Notes under the pieces: generated by a model | What the model saw: only the letters and a program-made list of their open reading frames with translations | What the model was told of the DNA's origin: nothing | Databases searched by the model: none | In this document: piece by piece, positions 31,182-39,040 of the stretch | Layout of the letters: each line of letters begins with the position of its first letter | Numbering within the stretch: the first letter of the stretch is position 1 | Translations under genes and position numbers: made by a program | Virus record (IMG/VR): IMGVR_UViG_3300034251_000009 | Location: 1 to 55,564 of that record | Reading direction: 5' to 3' (one strand) | Source of the DNA: a virus | Length of the DNA stretch: 55,564 nucleotides

Positions 31182-32093
31182 TCAATTTGTCAGGTAGCCG
31201 AAGCGGCGCAGCAGCCGCAGCGCCTCGTCGCGGTCACCCGCGGCTTCGCGGATGATCTGCCCGGGCATGAGCCGCACCCCGCGCTGCCCGCGCGCCCGGA
31301 CGGCAACCCTGGTAAGCAGGCGATCACCGGCCGAATACATGCCGCTGCGGGCGTTGACCACCTGGGCTATGTCGGCGCCGGTACGGATCGCCTCGGCGCC
31401 GGCCCTGGTGAACTGCCGGTCCTGCTCGGCCGCGGTGAGCGAGTCGAAGTAACGGCGGGGGTCGGTGCGCAGGTCGTCGGCGGTGTCTTCGCGAGCAGGC
31501 ACCGCGGTGCAGTCACAGCGAGGATGCCGTTTGAAGTCGGCCTGCCAGGTGTAGCGGCGGCCGGCCAGGATCGCGCAGCGCGCGCACGATCGGCCGACCA
31601 GCAGCCGGACGTACCCGGTGGCCTGCGGCCTGGCCACCATGGCCACCTGGTCGGCGATCCGGCCGGCGTCGGCGACCTGCGTCCGCACGATCATGTCCAG
31701 CAAAGCCTGACCGCCGGCCAGGGACCGGGCCGGGGTGGCGCCGCGCTGGATCCCGGTCAGTGCGGTCACCACCGGCCGGTACAGGAGGTCTTCGAGGTCG
31801 CGTCCGTCCGAGGCGATGCCTGACAGCCCCGCCACCTGCACGGACCCGGACCGGGCGGGGCTGATGCGCTGCGCGGAAAGGATCGCGTCCAGGTAGCTGT
31901 CGGCCTGACCGGCGGCGGCCCGCTGGGCGCCCGTGAGCAGCACCAGCATCCGAGCTATCGACGTCAGCCACGACTGGCGGATCCGCCCCGGGTCGACCTG
32001 CGACCACAGCCGCTGAGATTCCCCGGCGACCGCCAGGGCGAGCCGGCGGCGGAAACCCGCATGGTCGGCGGCGACCTCAGCCGGTGACGGCAT
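31182..32093 (-). CDS. Minor head / MuF-like capsid protein
   Basis: 303 residues. Helical N-terminal half and a metal-site pattern CARCAILAGRRYTW followed by HPRCDCTAVP fit the MuF/SPP1 gp7-like minor head protein of actinophages, injected with DNA or involved in assembly. It overlaps the portal gene by 17 bases. The C-terminal GVRLMPGQIIREAAGDRDEA is family-typical. Confidence 0.85.
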   Translation of the reverse strand: MPSPAEVAADHAGFRRRLALAVAGESQRLWSQVDPGRIRQSWLTSIARMLVLLTGAQRAAAGQADSYLDAILSAQRISPARSGSVQVAGLSGIASDGRDLEDLLYRPVVTALTGIQRGATPARSLAGGQALLDMIVRTQVADAGRIADQVAMVARPQATGYVRLLVGRSCARCAILAGRRYTWQADFKRHPRCDCTAVPAREDTADDLRTDPRRYFDSLTAAEQDRQFTRAGAEAIRTGADIAQVVNARSGMYSAGDRLLTRVAVRARGQRGVRLMPGQIIREAAGDRDEALRLLRRFGYLTN

Positions 32094-33489
32094 CGGCGGC
32101 GGCCGGTTCGTTGGCCGTCTCCGGCGGGACCAGGCCCGCGGCGATCTCCCGGACCGGGTCGCGGGCCAGTTCGGCGTCGCGCATCTCGGCCAGCTTCAGC
32201 CGGCGGATCGCCGAGTAGCCCAGGTCCTCCCAGGCGGCCTCGACCGGCAGGATCCCGGCCTGGACCAGCTTCACCGCCGCGTCGGCGGCCTGCGCCCGCG
32301 TCGGGGTAGCCGGGTCACGCCACAGCGTCTCCAGCTGGGCCAGGTCCGGGTTCCAGTCGCCGTCGACGATCCGCCGGACCAGGCGCATCACCCGCTCCCA
32401 GGAGCCCCCCGCGGACTTCTGGAACCGCTCACACGTCTTGATCAGCCGGGACTCGTCCGCGCGGATACCCTCGGCCGACGGCGGGTTCGTCGTCGACTGG
32501 CCCAGATACCGCATCGGCAGCCCGGTCACGCCGGCTACCAGGCTGGCGTAGTGATCGACGATGGTCTTGAAGTTCGCCAGGTCCGCCGCGGTCAGCTGAC
32601 CCACCTTCGCGTCGCCGTTCTTCAGCGCCCAGATCGCACCGAAGTACACCTCCCAGGCGGGCAGGACGTTGCCGTCCTTGTCCTTGAAGTCACCCTGCGA
32701 CGCCCCGACGACATACCGCTGCGGCACCGCCAGGGCCTCCGTGGCGATCTGCGCGTTCGTCAGCGCCCGCGCGGCCGCGTCGGTCAGGCTGATGACCCGC
32801 TGCATCTGTGAGACCCCGTCACGCCGGGACAGGCGCGGCCGGTTGACCAGCGGCACCACCGGCACCACGCCCAGCTCGTGCTCGTCACGGTCGAGCTCCG
32901 CCCAGGTGGCGTTGCGCCGCTCCAGCCAGACCGTCCGGTCCGGCAGGTACAGCGTCGCCCGCTGGGTCAGACCGTCGCGGTAGACCTTCACCGCGGCCGC
33001 CACCCGCCGGGTGCGCGGGGACAGCTCCACCGCGACCTCGTCGGAGGACTCCACCGTCACCAGCGGCATCGCCGGATCCCGGTCCTCGTCACCGCCGCCC
33101 GCTGACGGGGCGTCCGGGGTGTCGGAATCACCGGCGCCGACGATCACGAACGACTGCTTACGGACCAACGAGTCCAGGTGGGCGAGCTGGGATTCTTCGT
33201 CCAGGCCGTTGGCCTGCCAGATCCGCCACAGGTCCGTGTCGGCCTCGCTCGCACCGGGAAGCTGGAACCCCTCGAGGTCGATGCGCTCCTCGATCGCGTC
33301 CACGTAAGTTCCCGGCCACGCCACGATCGTCAGGAACTGCCGCAGTTCCGGCGGCACCGCCAGGCCCAGCTGCTCCACCCGCTGCCGGCCGTCGTAGTAG
33401 GCGTCCGCGGTCTGATTACGCCGGTACGTGCGCGGCAACGTCGCCGACAAGCGGCCCAAGGTGTCGCGTTCGGCCTCGGAGAGGGCCAC
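32077..33489 (-). CDS. Portal protein
   Basis: 470 residues. RNQTADAYYDGRQRVEQLG and LTIVAWPGTYVDAIEERID near the N terminus, YLPDRTVWLERR, GVSQMQRVISLTDAAARALTNAQI and GLPMRYLGQSTTNPPSAEGIRADE in pieces are portal family signatures. Follows the terminase gene, as is standard. The dodecamer forms the DNA channel of the head. Confidence 0.92.
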   Translation of the reverse strand: MALSEAERDTLGRLSATLPRTYRRNQTADAYYDGRQRVEQLGLAVPPELRQFLTIVAWPGTYVDAIEERIDLEGFQLPGASEADTDLWRIWQANGLDEESQLAHLDSLVRKQSFVIVGAGDSDTPDAPSAGGGDEDRDPAMPLVTVESSDEVAVELSPRTRRVAAAVKVYRDGLTQRATLYLPDRTVWLERRNATWAELDRDEHELGVVPVVPLVNRPRLSRRDGVSQMQRVISLTDAAARALTNAQIATEALAVPQRYVVGASQGDFKDKDGNVLPAWEVYFGAIWALKNGDAKVGQLTAADLANFKTIVDHYASLVAGVTGLPMRYLGQSTTNPPSAEGIRADESRLIKTCERFQKSAGGSWERVMRLVRRIVDGDWNPDLAQLETLWRDPATPTRAQAADAAVKLVQAGILPVEAAWEDLGYSAIRRLKLAEMRDAELARDPVREIAAGLVPPETANEPAAADAVTG

Positions 33490-33508
33490 GGCGAGTCCCT
33501 CCTCGAGG

Positions 33509-35146
33509 TCAGCGAAGCACGAGAATGCTGTGATCTTGCTCGGGTTCGGGCTCCCAGGAGCCCTTGGCCATGGCGTCGAGGCGCGCCTGCCACGACAGGG
33601 CTCCGGCCATGGCCAGGTCGATCTTTCGGGGCGAGTCCGGCCGTTCCTTGGTCATCACCCAGAGGAACTTGCCCTCGTCGTCCTGCATGTTCGTGTTGCG
33701 CTTCTGCGCGGCGCCGATGTGCAGCAGGAAGTCGTCGTCACCATCGTTGGTGACCTCACCGGCCTTGATGGCCTGGGCGTAGGAGCGGCACATCAGCGCC
33801 GTGCGGCGCAGGTTGCGCGAGTCGGTGTAGAACTCGGCAACGACCTTGGGCCCGTGCCGGCCCGAATAGTCGGCCAGGCGGGCGTCCCAACCACGCGCCG
33901 GGTCGCCGTAGAAGCGGACCACGTGCCAATAGTCGAACATCTCGGCGACGGCCTGGTCGACCTCGACGACCGGGACCTCGCCATCGGGCAGGTCCTCGGG
34001 CACCCACAGGCCGAAGCGCTGCTGGAACCCGGTCTCGATCTCCGTGACGACCAGCGCGGTGGTGTCCTTCCACCGGCTGCCGTCCAGCCCAGCCGTCACC
34101 GGCGCGCCCCGCGGGATCCGGTAGCCGGGACGGCTCAGTTCGCGCCATCGTTTGGCGTCGAAAGCCTGCGCGTCGGTCTGGGTCCACCGGTTGAGCCAGA
34201 CCCGCTCGAGGTAGGACAGGTCGGCGCCGACCCGATCCCACTGCTTGGCGATACCGCGCAGGTCCGACCAGGCCGCGGCGGGGCCGGATGCCTCGCGGAC
34301 CGCTTCGATCCGGCCGGCCAAGGTGTTCAGGTCGTGTCCGTCCGACGCCTGGCGGTGGAAGTAGAAGAGCTCGGGCTCCTCGACCTTGCCCTTGGCGATC
34401 AGCTCGGCCTCGTCCTTGTCCTGCTCGGCCACCGACCCGCCGCCGGGCTCGCCGGCGGTGGTGATGCCCATCGACCAGGGGTCGTCGAGCGGGCGCTTCG
34501 GGAGGTTGGCCTCCATCGTCTCGTAGGCGGCCAGGTGCCGGGCCATGTTGAGCCGGTGGGTCTCGTCGTAACCCTGGAACGTCGTCCGGGCGCCGTCACG
34601 GGCATTCGGCGACTGCGCCAGCGGCACCGCCTTACCGTCGGCGCGGCCGCGCTCGTCCAGCCGGATGATGCGCTCCAGGCCGGAGTCGAACAGGTCGGCG
34701 TCCGGACCGTCGGTGCAGACCACGTACAGGACGTTGTAGGCCAGCTCCTCGACCTGGTCAGCGGTGTAGGCCAGCAACGGGATGTACGGGTCGCGGACCG
34801 GTCGGCCGACCGGGTTGCCATAGGCGTCCCAGCCGTCGAAGCGGACCTCAGCCTCCGGGTGCAGCTCGGCGTAGGCGATCCAGCCGAGCAGCTCCGTCTT
34901 CGCGGTGCCCTTGCGCCAGGAGATCCGCACCCGGCGGAACCGGCGGCGGCCGGCCTGCTCGTGTCCGCGGGGGTAGACCTCGTACGCCTTGTAGATCACG
35001 GCGCGTTTCTCGTCGTCCAGCCTGGCCGGCTGGCCCTTCAGCGAGCCGGGACCGAAGACCGCGCGTTCCTCGATGAGCTGGCAGACCTGCCGGCCGAGCG
35101 TCGGCCACGGCGCCTCGTCCAGCGGCGGGGTGACGAACGTACTCAC
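33509..35146 (-). CDS. Terminase large subunit
   Basis: 545 residues from the GTG at 35146 (STFVTPPLDEAPW), which overlaps the small-subunit stop. ATPase motif SWRKGTAKTE at about 76-85, Walker B-like YDETH with D194/E195, and an RNase-H-like nuclease start TAGLDGSRWKDTTALV. It drives ATP-dependent DNA packaging and cleavage. The small-subunit gene and an HNH gene precede it. Confidence 0.92.
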   Translation of the reverse strand: MSTFVTPPLDEAPWPTLGRQVCQLIEERAVFGPGSLKGQPARLDDEKRAVIYKAYEVYPRGHEQAGRRRFRRVRISWRKGTAKTELLGWIAYAELHPEAEVRFDGWDAYGNPVGRPVRDPYIPLLAYTADQVEELAYNVLYVVCTDGPDADLFDSGLERIIRLDERGRADGKAVPLAQSPNARDGARTTFQGYDETHRLNMARHLAAYETMEANLPKRPLDDPWSMGITTAGEPGGGSVAEQDKDEAELIAKGKVEEPELFYFHRQASDGHDLNTLAGRIEAVREASGPAAAWSDLRGIAKQWDRVGADLSYLERVWLNRWTQTDAQAFDAKRWRELSRPGYRIPRGAPVTAGLDGSRWKDTTALVVTEIETGFQQRFGLWVPEDLPDGEVPVVEVDQAVAEMFDYWHVVRFYGDPARGWDARLADYSGRHGPKVVAEFYTDSRNLRRTALMCRSYAQAIKAGEVTNDGDDDFLLHIGAAQKRNTNMQDDEGKFLWVMTKERPDSPRKIDLAMAGALSWQARLDAMAKGSWEPEPEQDHSILVLR

Positions 35147-35598
35147 ACCGCACGCAGCGCGGAACGCGGATCCGTCGCGCCGGCGACCGGAGCCACCGGC
35201 GGGGTCGTGCCGCGGCGACGCTGCCCGCGGTCCTGTGCGTCCTCGCTGCGCTCGATCTCCCACTGCAATCTACGGCGATCGATGGGGGTCAAGCCGAAGC
35301 ACTGCCGCTGCTGGCGGATCTCGGCAGCGATCGCCGTCCGCAGCTTCGCCTCACCGCAGTGCCAAAAGTCGTCGACCAGGACGGCCAGGGAGAACAGGCC
35401 GTGCCGGTCGGAGTCGTCGTACTCGGGCGCCATCGGCGAGGTCCAGATGTCGCGCCACCAGGCCCGGGTCTGCTCGTGCCAGAGCCGCGTCGGAAGCGGC
35501 GGGGCCTCGAGGGTGGGGTCGGCCGAGAGGGTCGACGCGGTGCTGGCCCGGTTCCGGCGAGCGCGGGCCGACGGGTGCTTGGGAGCAGGTCCTGGCAT
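35143..35598 (-). CDS. Terminase small subunit
   Basis: 151 residues from ATG at 35598, beginning MPGPAPKHPSARARRNRAST, a common start for actinophage small terminase proteins. The middle (LFSLAVLVDDFWHCGEAKLRTAIAAEIRQQRQCFGL in pieces) is helical. It recognises viral DNA for packaging. Starts upstream of the packaging site are expected nearby. Confidence 0.8.
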   Translation of the reverse strand: MPGPAPKHPSARARRNRASTASTLSADPTLEAPPLPTRLWHEQTRAWWRDIWTSPMAPEYDDSDRHGLFSLAVLVDDFWHCGEAKLRTAIAAEIRQQRQCFGLTPIDRRRLQWEIERSEDAQDRGQRRRGTTPPVAPVAGATDPRSALRAV

Positions 35599-35715
35599 CG
35601 GGTCACCGCCTCCACAGAAAGTCACAGAGAGTTAGGGAATCTCGTACGCCGGAAAGTCGCCCTCCCCAGCGGTCCCGGTGACCAGGTCTTCTTTGGGGTA
35701 ATCCCCCACCCCTTG
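35599..35715. other. Intergenic region beside the terminase genes; possible cos
   Basis: 117 bases without a gene. It contains runs such as CTCCCCAGCGGTCCCGG and GGGGTAATCCCCCACCCC. Packaging sites often lie next to the small terminase gene, so cos or pac could be here, but no defined cleavage sequence can be recognised. Confidence 0.35.
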
Positions 35716-35976
35716 TCACTCCGCGTTACGAATGGCGGTGGTGACCTGCTCGGCTCGATGGATGTCGAGTGCGTGCTGAAGCAGGCCAACTGAATCCCAT
35801 GCCATAACGCCATCGCTGGCCATGGTCCAGATGCCTCGATCACCTTCGGGTCCAAGGGTCTCGACGATGGCGACCCACTTGGTGACCATGCCGCCTTCAT
35901 GTTTGGCAACCGTGGTGCCGATCGCATCGCCGAGCTCAAGCTCGATGGCTCGGCCGACCTCATGCGGCTCTGCCAC
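35716..35976 (-). CDS. Hypothetical protein
   Basis: 86 residues from a GTG at 35976 with GGGGAG seven bases upstream. AEPHEVGRAIELELGDAIG, then VTKWVAIVETLGPEGDR and MAWDSVGLLQHALDIHRAEQ form a compact alpha/beta sequence seen in several actinophages near the terminase. Its function is unknown. Confidence 0.75.
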   Translation of the reverse strand: MAEPHEVGRAIELELGDAIGTTVAKHEGGMVTKWVAIVETLGPEGDRGIWTMASDGVMAWDSVGLLQHALDIHRAEQVTTAIRNAE

Positions 35977-35978
35977 TG

Positions 35979-36323
35979 TCAGCTCCCCATGTGTGCTGCC
36001 TTGCCACCTGCACTGAGGTTGCACAGTGCATGAGCTGGGCCGCGATATCCGGTCCGGTCGTCATCGTGGTCAAGGTGCCACTCCTGCCCAGCCAGGATCA
36101 AGCGGGCCGGCATCAGGCAGACCGTGGCGTGGCAGTGCACACCACCGCGCTCGACCATCGGCGCCCACCGCGCGCGCAGCCTGTCGTGCTCGGTGTTGTA
36201 ACCGCGCTGCTGCCTGGTCCCTCGTGCCCTGTCCACCTCGCGCGCATGGGTCCGGCATCGGCCGCTGGGCACCAGCTCCGGACAACCCGGCTGTGTGCAC
36301 ACCCGCAGTGCGCGCCTGGTCAT
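35979..36323 (-). CDS. HNH endonuclease beside terminase
   Basis: 114 residues from ATG at 36323. A zinc-binding N terminus CTQPGCPELVPSGRCRTHAR precedes the HNH core WHLDHDDDRTGYRGPAHALCN. HNH genes next to terminase in siphoviruses often take part in cos cleavage with the large subunit, unlike the free-standing homing enzymes elsewhere in this genome. Start overlaps the preceding stop (TGATG). Confidence 0.85.
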   Translation of the reverse strand: MTRRALRVCTQPGCPELVPSGRCRTHAREVDRARGTRQQRGYNTEHDRLRARWAPMVERGGVHCHATVCLMPARLILAGQEWHLDHDDDRTGYRGPAHALCNLSAGGKAAHMGS

Positions 36324-36460
36324 CAGTGGAAGCGGACCCAGACGGTGAACAGCCAGAGGCCGAGGGCGAGCACCACACCGATAGCCCCGCCGATGGCCGC
36401 GTCGGCCAGACGCTCGCCGATGCTGAACCGTGGCGGGTGGCGGTACGTCTTGCCGGCCAT
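36323..36460 (-). CDS. Small membrane protein
   Basis: 45 residues. Basic start MAGKTYRHPPRFSIGERLAD and one helix IGGAIGVVLALGLWLFTVWV. It is the first gene downstream of the promoter at 36542-36569. Its stop overlaps the HNH start. Function unknown. Confidence 0.7.
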   Translation of the reverse strand: MAGKTYRHPPRFSIGERLADAAIGGAIGVVLALGLWLFTVWVRFH

Positions 36461-36484
36461 GCCCCACCCCCGGACAGCAGAACG

Positions 36485-36512
36485 CCCACCTCAGCGTGGC
36501 TGGGTGGGCGAG
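36485..36512 (-). promoter_or_regulatory. Hairpin in the leader of the late transcript
   Basis: CGCCCACC at 36485-36492 pairs with GGTGGGCG at 36505-36512. It lies between the promoter and the first start codon at 36460, so it would be in the 5' leader of the late mRNA. Could affect stability or antitermination. Confidence 0.45.
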
Positions 36513-36541
36513 TGCGAAGACAGTGGTGTTCCCTGCCCGCG

Positions 36542-36569
36542 ATCGTAGGTGATCGCCTACGAATGTCAA
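36542..36569 (-). promoter_or_regulatory. Strong leftward promoter of the packaging-structural operon with internal palindrome
   Basis: On the minus strand: TTGACA (36569-36564), 16-base spacer, TACGAT (36547-36542). The spacer and -10 region contain the perfect inverted repeat TCGTAGG (36543-36549) and CCTACGA (36556-36562). A regulator bound there would exclude RNA polymerase. Confidence 0.75.
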
Positions 36570-36570
36570 G

Positions 36571-36783
36571 TCAGTGCAGGTCAGGTGGTAGGTCGCCACG
36601 TGCTGCTGCTCGTCGTGCTCTGAGGTCGAAGCCGTAGAAGAACGGACGGTCGCTGAAGACCAGCAGGGTTCCGCACCGGGTGCAGTTGCGCTGCCACCGC
36701 ACGAAGCCGAGTCTGCTGCTCTTGGGCCACGGCGTGTTGATGCCCCAGCGGTGCATGTGCCACCAGCAGTGACGCCGCTTCAC
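36571..36783 (-). CDS. Hypothetical zinc-finger-like protein
   Basis: 70 residues. MKRRHCWWHMHRWGINTPWP at the start, then NCTRCGTLLVFSDRPFF. A CxxC pair and the earlier Cys/His residues suggest a small metal site. Last gene of the leftward early block; the late promoter begins just past its stop. Confidence 0.7.
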   Translation of the reverse strand: MKRRHCWWHMHRWGINTPWPKSSRLGFVRWQRNCTRCGTLLVFSDRPFFYGFDLRARRAAARGDLPPDLH

Positions 36784-36787
36784 GCGC

Positions 36788-37414
36788 TCATCCTCTCACT
36801 CGGTCGCCGCTGGTCGCGGCCTGAATGTAGCCCGCCAAGATCCCGATGGTGCCGTCGTCCTCGGACCAGGTAGTGCCGCAGGCCTGGCACATGGCGGTCT
36901 TCGCGGTCAGGTTGATCCGCAGTGTGTTGGTACGGCCGCAGTCGACGACCGGGCACGGGACACGTGCTGGCCGGTAGAGCGATTCCCAGCCAGTGAGGAC
37001 GGCGCACCAGCGGCGCCACTGCCGCATCTCCGACAGCAGCACCCGGGCATCGGCGTCGTCGAAGGACTGGGCGCGGGCGGCGAGTCGGCGGACGTTCGAC
37101 TCGACGGACACCTGAGTGCGCAGGTTCAGGCTGGTGCACCAGCGCAGCACGGCCATGGCGATCTCGTCGTGCCGGGACAGCGCCTCGACGGCCAGGGGTG
37201 GCCGGCTGCCGGGGACCCCGCCGGCGTGCGGCTCAAAGCTGGAGCTGGCGGGCATGACGGACTGGTAGAGCTGAGCGATCAGGCCCGGCTGGACGGTGAT
37301 GTGCCGCCGGAACTTGCGGTTGCGGTTGTTGTCCCAAAACGGCACGGGCTCCGAGTGCATGTGAGGCTCGGTCAATTCGTCGGCAAGGTCGCGGATGGTG
37401 TCGTGCAGGCTCAC
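36788..37414 (-). CDS. Hypothetical protein with C-terminal zinc ribbon (DUF7341-like)
   Basis: 208 residues from a GTG at 37414 (SLHDTIRDLADELTEPHM), which overlaps the previous stop. A long helical middle (IAMAVLRWCTSLNLRTQVSVESNVRRLAARAQSF in pieces) is followed by CPVVDCGRTNTLRINL and CQACGTTWSEDDGTIG, four cysteines of a zinc ribbon. This layout is frequent in actinophage early regions and has been named DUF7341. Possibly a DNA-binding regulator. Confidence 0.75.
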   Translation of the reverse strand: MSLHDTIRDLADELTEPHMHSEPVPFWDNNRNRKFRRHITVQPGLIAQLYQSVMPASSSFEPHAGGVPGSRPPLAVEALSRHDEIAMAVLRWCTSLNLRTQVSVESNVRRLAARAQSFDDADARVLLSEMRQWRRWCAVLTGWESLYRPARVPCPVVDCGRTNTLRINLTAKTAMCQACGTTWSEDDGTIGILAGYIQAATSGDRVRG

Positions 37415-37659
37415 AGTGGATCTCCATCCGTGCGGGCGAAGTCGTGGGTCTCGGGCGGGAAGGTCTGGCAGCGCACCCCGGCGTTGTTGCCGGCGACCTG
37501 AACCGAGGTGTGGCCACTGGCGGGGTCGCGGTGGACGGTGACCCGGTGCAGGTAGGCGTACATCAGCGGGTCGTTGACGGGCGTGATGTGGATGTAGACG
37601 CCGCCGACCTCCATCCACAGGTCCGGTGGCATCGTGACGACCACGGCCATGTCACTCAC
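37411..37659 (-). CDS. Hypothetical protein
   Basis: 82 residues; an ATG three codons later is an alternative start. DLWMEVGGVYIHITPVNDPL, YLHRVTVHRDPASGHTSVQV reads as a small beta domain. Coupled to both neighbours by four-base overlaps. Function unknown. Confidence 0.68.
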   Translation of the reverse strand: MSDMAVVVTMPPDLWMEVGGVYIHITPVNDPLMYAYLHRVTVHRDPASGHTSVQVAGNNAGVRCQTFPPETHDFARTDGDPL

Positions 37660-37862
37660 CGACCTGGGCCTTGGCCGTGTGCGGTGTACTCCTGGAGCAC
37701 CTGCATCAGCTCCGACAGCGGGAACGGGTACTCCCCGCCTTCGCCGACGCGCAGCACGACGGTGTCCTGGTGCGGGAAGGTCTCGATCTCCAGCGCAACG
37801 GTGCAGCCAGGATTCCTGCAGGCGCAGCTGAGCCGACGGCTGCCGGAGCGGTCGGCACTCAT
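37656..37862 (-). CDS. Hypothetical protein
   Basis: 68 residues. CACRNPGCTVALEIETFP, then VGEGGEYPFPLSELMQVLQEY. Three cysteines near the N terminus may bind metal. Overlaps its neighbours by four bases. Confidence 0.68.
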   Translation of the reverse strand: MSADRSGSRRLSCACRNPGCTVALEIETFPHQDTVVLRVGEGGEYPFPLSELMQVLQEYTAHGQGPGR

Positions 37863-38161
37863 TCGCCCGGGTCCGGGGCGCGGCGGGCGGCGTGCTCGGC
37901 GAACGGTGGCGGCAGGGTCAGCACCGGCCGCGGCGGCACGACCGGGCCGCGCCGGGGCGGGTCGCCGAGCTCCACCAGGTGCGACCGCGGTCCCGGGTTG
38001 GTCAGCAGCTCCTGGAGCCGGTCGGCCACCTCGGCGGCGGTCAGCTCCGTCGGGCGGATGCCCTCGATGAACTCCAGCAGTCGCTCGACGAGATCACCGT
38101 TGTTGCCCCACCACAGGACGCCGATGTCGTCGGTGGGGAGCTGTCCGCGGCGCAGCGGCAT
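37859..38161 (-). CDS. Hypothetical protein
   Basis: 100 residues from ATG at 38161. GVLWWGNNGDLVERLLEFIEG and TAAEVADRLQELLTNPG are helical; the rest is proline- and arginine-rich. One base overlap with the resolvase-like gene upstream. Function unknown. Confidence 0.68.
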   Translation of the reverse strand: MPLRRGQLPTDDIGVLWWGNNGDLVERLLEFIEGIRPTELTAAEVADRLQELLTNPGPRSHLVELGDPPRRGPVVPPRPVLTLPPPFAEHAARRAPDPGE

Positions 38162-38619
38162 CAGACGCCTCCCGTCGCGGCCCACGCCTCGCGGCTCGGA
38201 GGCCCCTGAAACGCCTCCGGAGCGTCTGGGCCCTCCGGGACTACCTCAAGGCCGGTCTCGGCGCTCCCAGGGGCGCTGAGCGGGTTTCCGTAGCCTGCCT
38301 GGCGCAGCAACGACCGCAGTTGGCCGAAGGTGACGAACGCCGGCCACTCGTCGATGTTGGACGGGCCACCGCCGGTCGGGCGCATCACCACCGCCGGGAT
38401 GTCGCCGGCGGCGTTGGTGACGGCCTGGCGCAGATTCGCCATCGGCTCGAACTTCGCCCGCGCCTTCACCTCGACGGCCACCCCGGGCACGCCCTTGATG
38501 TCACGGCCGGGTGAGCCGGCCCCGGTTGCCTCGGCGAACGGCCACCCGTCGGCGGCGAAAGCCCTGGCGACGAGGTGCTCGGTCTCGCGGCCGCGCTCCT
38601 TGCGGTAGTTGCGGGCCAT
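38161..38619 (-). CDS. PD-(D/E)XK nuclease, Holliday-junction-resolvase-like
   Basis: 152 residues from ATG at 38619. KERGRETEHLVARAFAADGW, then GSPGRDIKGVPGVAVEVKAR provides the D ... ExK catalytic triad. Folds of this size are archaeal-type Holliday junction resolvases or Mrr-like nucleases. Located in the replication block, consistent with resolving recombination or replication intermediates before packaging. Confidence 0.78.
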   Translation of the reverse strand: MARNYRKERGRETEHLVARAFAADGWPFAEATGAGSPGRDIKGVPGVAVEVKARAKFEPMANLRQAVTNAAGDIPAVVMRPTGGGPSNIDEWPAFVTFGQLRSLLRQAGYGNPLSAPGSAETGLEVVPEGPDAPEAFQGPPSREAWAATGGV

Positions 38620-38972
38620 CAGGCGGCGTCCAACTGGCGCAACGCCTCGGCCAGCTTCGCCGCACTGGCTTCCTCCGCGGCCGGCGTCGACTCCAGCAGT
38701 GCCCGGGCGGCGTCGATGGCGGCGTGCAGCTTGTCGAGGTAGACGGGCCAGATCTCCATGGCGAGGCTGGCTGCCTTCAGGTGCAACTGGGCGGATTTGT
38801 GCAGCCGGGCTGCCTCGGCCAGGTTGTAGCCGTTGCTGTCGGCGTCGGCGAGCGCCCCGCACGCGGCGGCGTAGTGCTCGGCGGCGGACGGCAGCGTCGG
38901 GCGGGCGAGCGGTTCCGGGTCGTAGGTGTCGAAGTGCGCGCCGACGGGTGACGGCTCTGCGGTGGCGGTCAT
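38619..38972 (-). CDS. Hypothetical helical protein
   Basis: 117 residues from ATG at 38972, directly after GGGAG. Helix-rich: AAEHYAAACGALADADS, LAEAARLHKSAQLHLKAASLAMEI, KLAEALRQLDAA. Likely oligomeric; no domain recognised. It shares one base with the resolvase-like gene. Confidence 0.7.
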   Translation of the reverse strand: MTATAEPSPVGAHFDTYDPEPLARPTLPSAAEHYAAACGALADADSNGYNLAEAARLHKSAQLHLKAASLAMEIWPVYLDKLHAAIDAARALLESTPAAEEASAAKLAEALRQLDAA

Positions 38973-39040
38973 GGTCATCTCCCTGAGGTGGACGAAGTGG
39001 CGGGTTGCGACGGCGGCGAAGTGCTCCGGTCCGGGTGGTT

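Noticed and set aside
33428-35635. Long open frame on the plus strand across the terminase genes (735 codons)
   Set aside because: It is antisense to terminase genes with clear motifs; open antisense frames are expected in GC-rich DNA, and its composition (Arg/Gly/Val/Leu-rich, no domain) is shadow-like.
35599-35715. Defined cos site
   Set aside because: Position is plausible but no recognisable nick sequence or symmetry was found; kept only as a low-confidence region.
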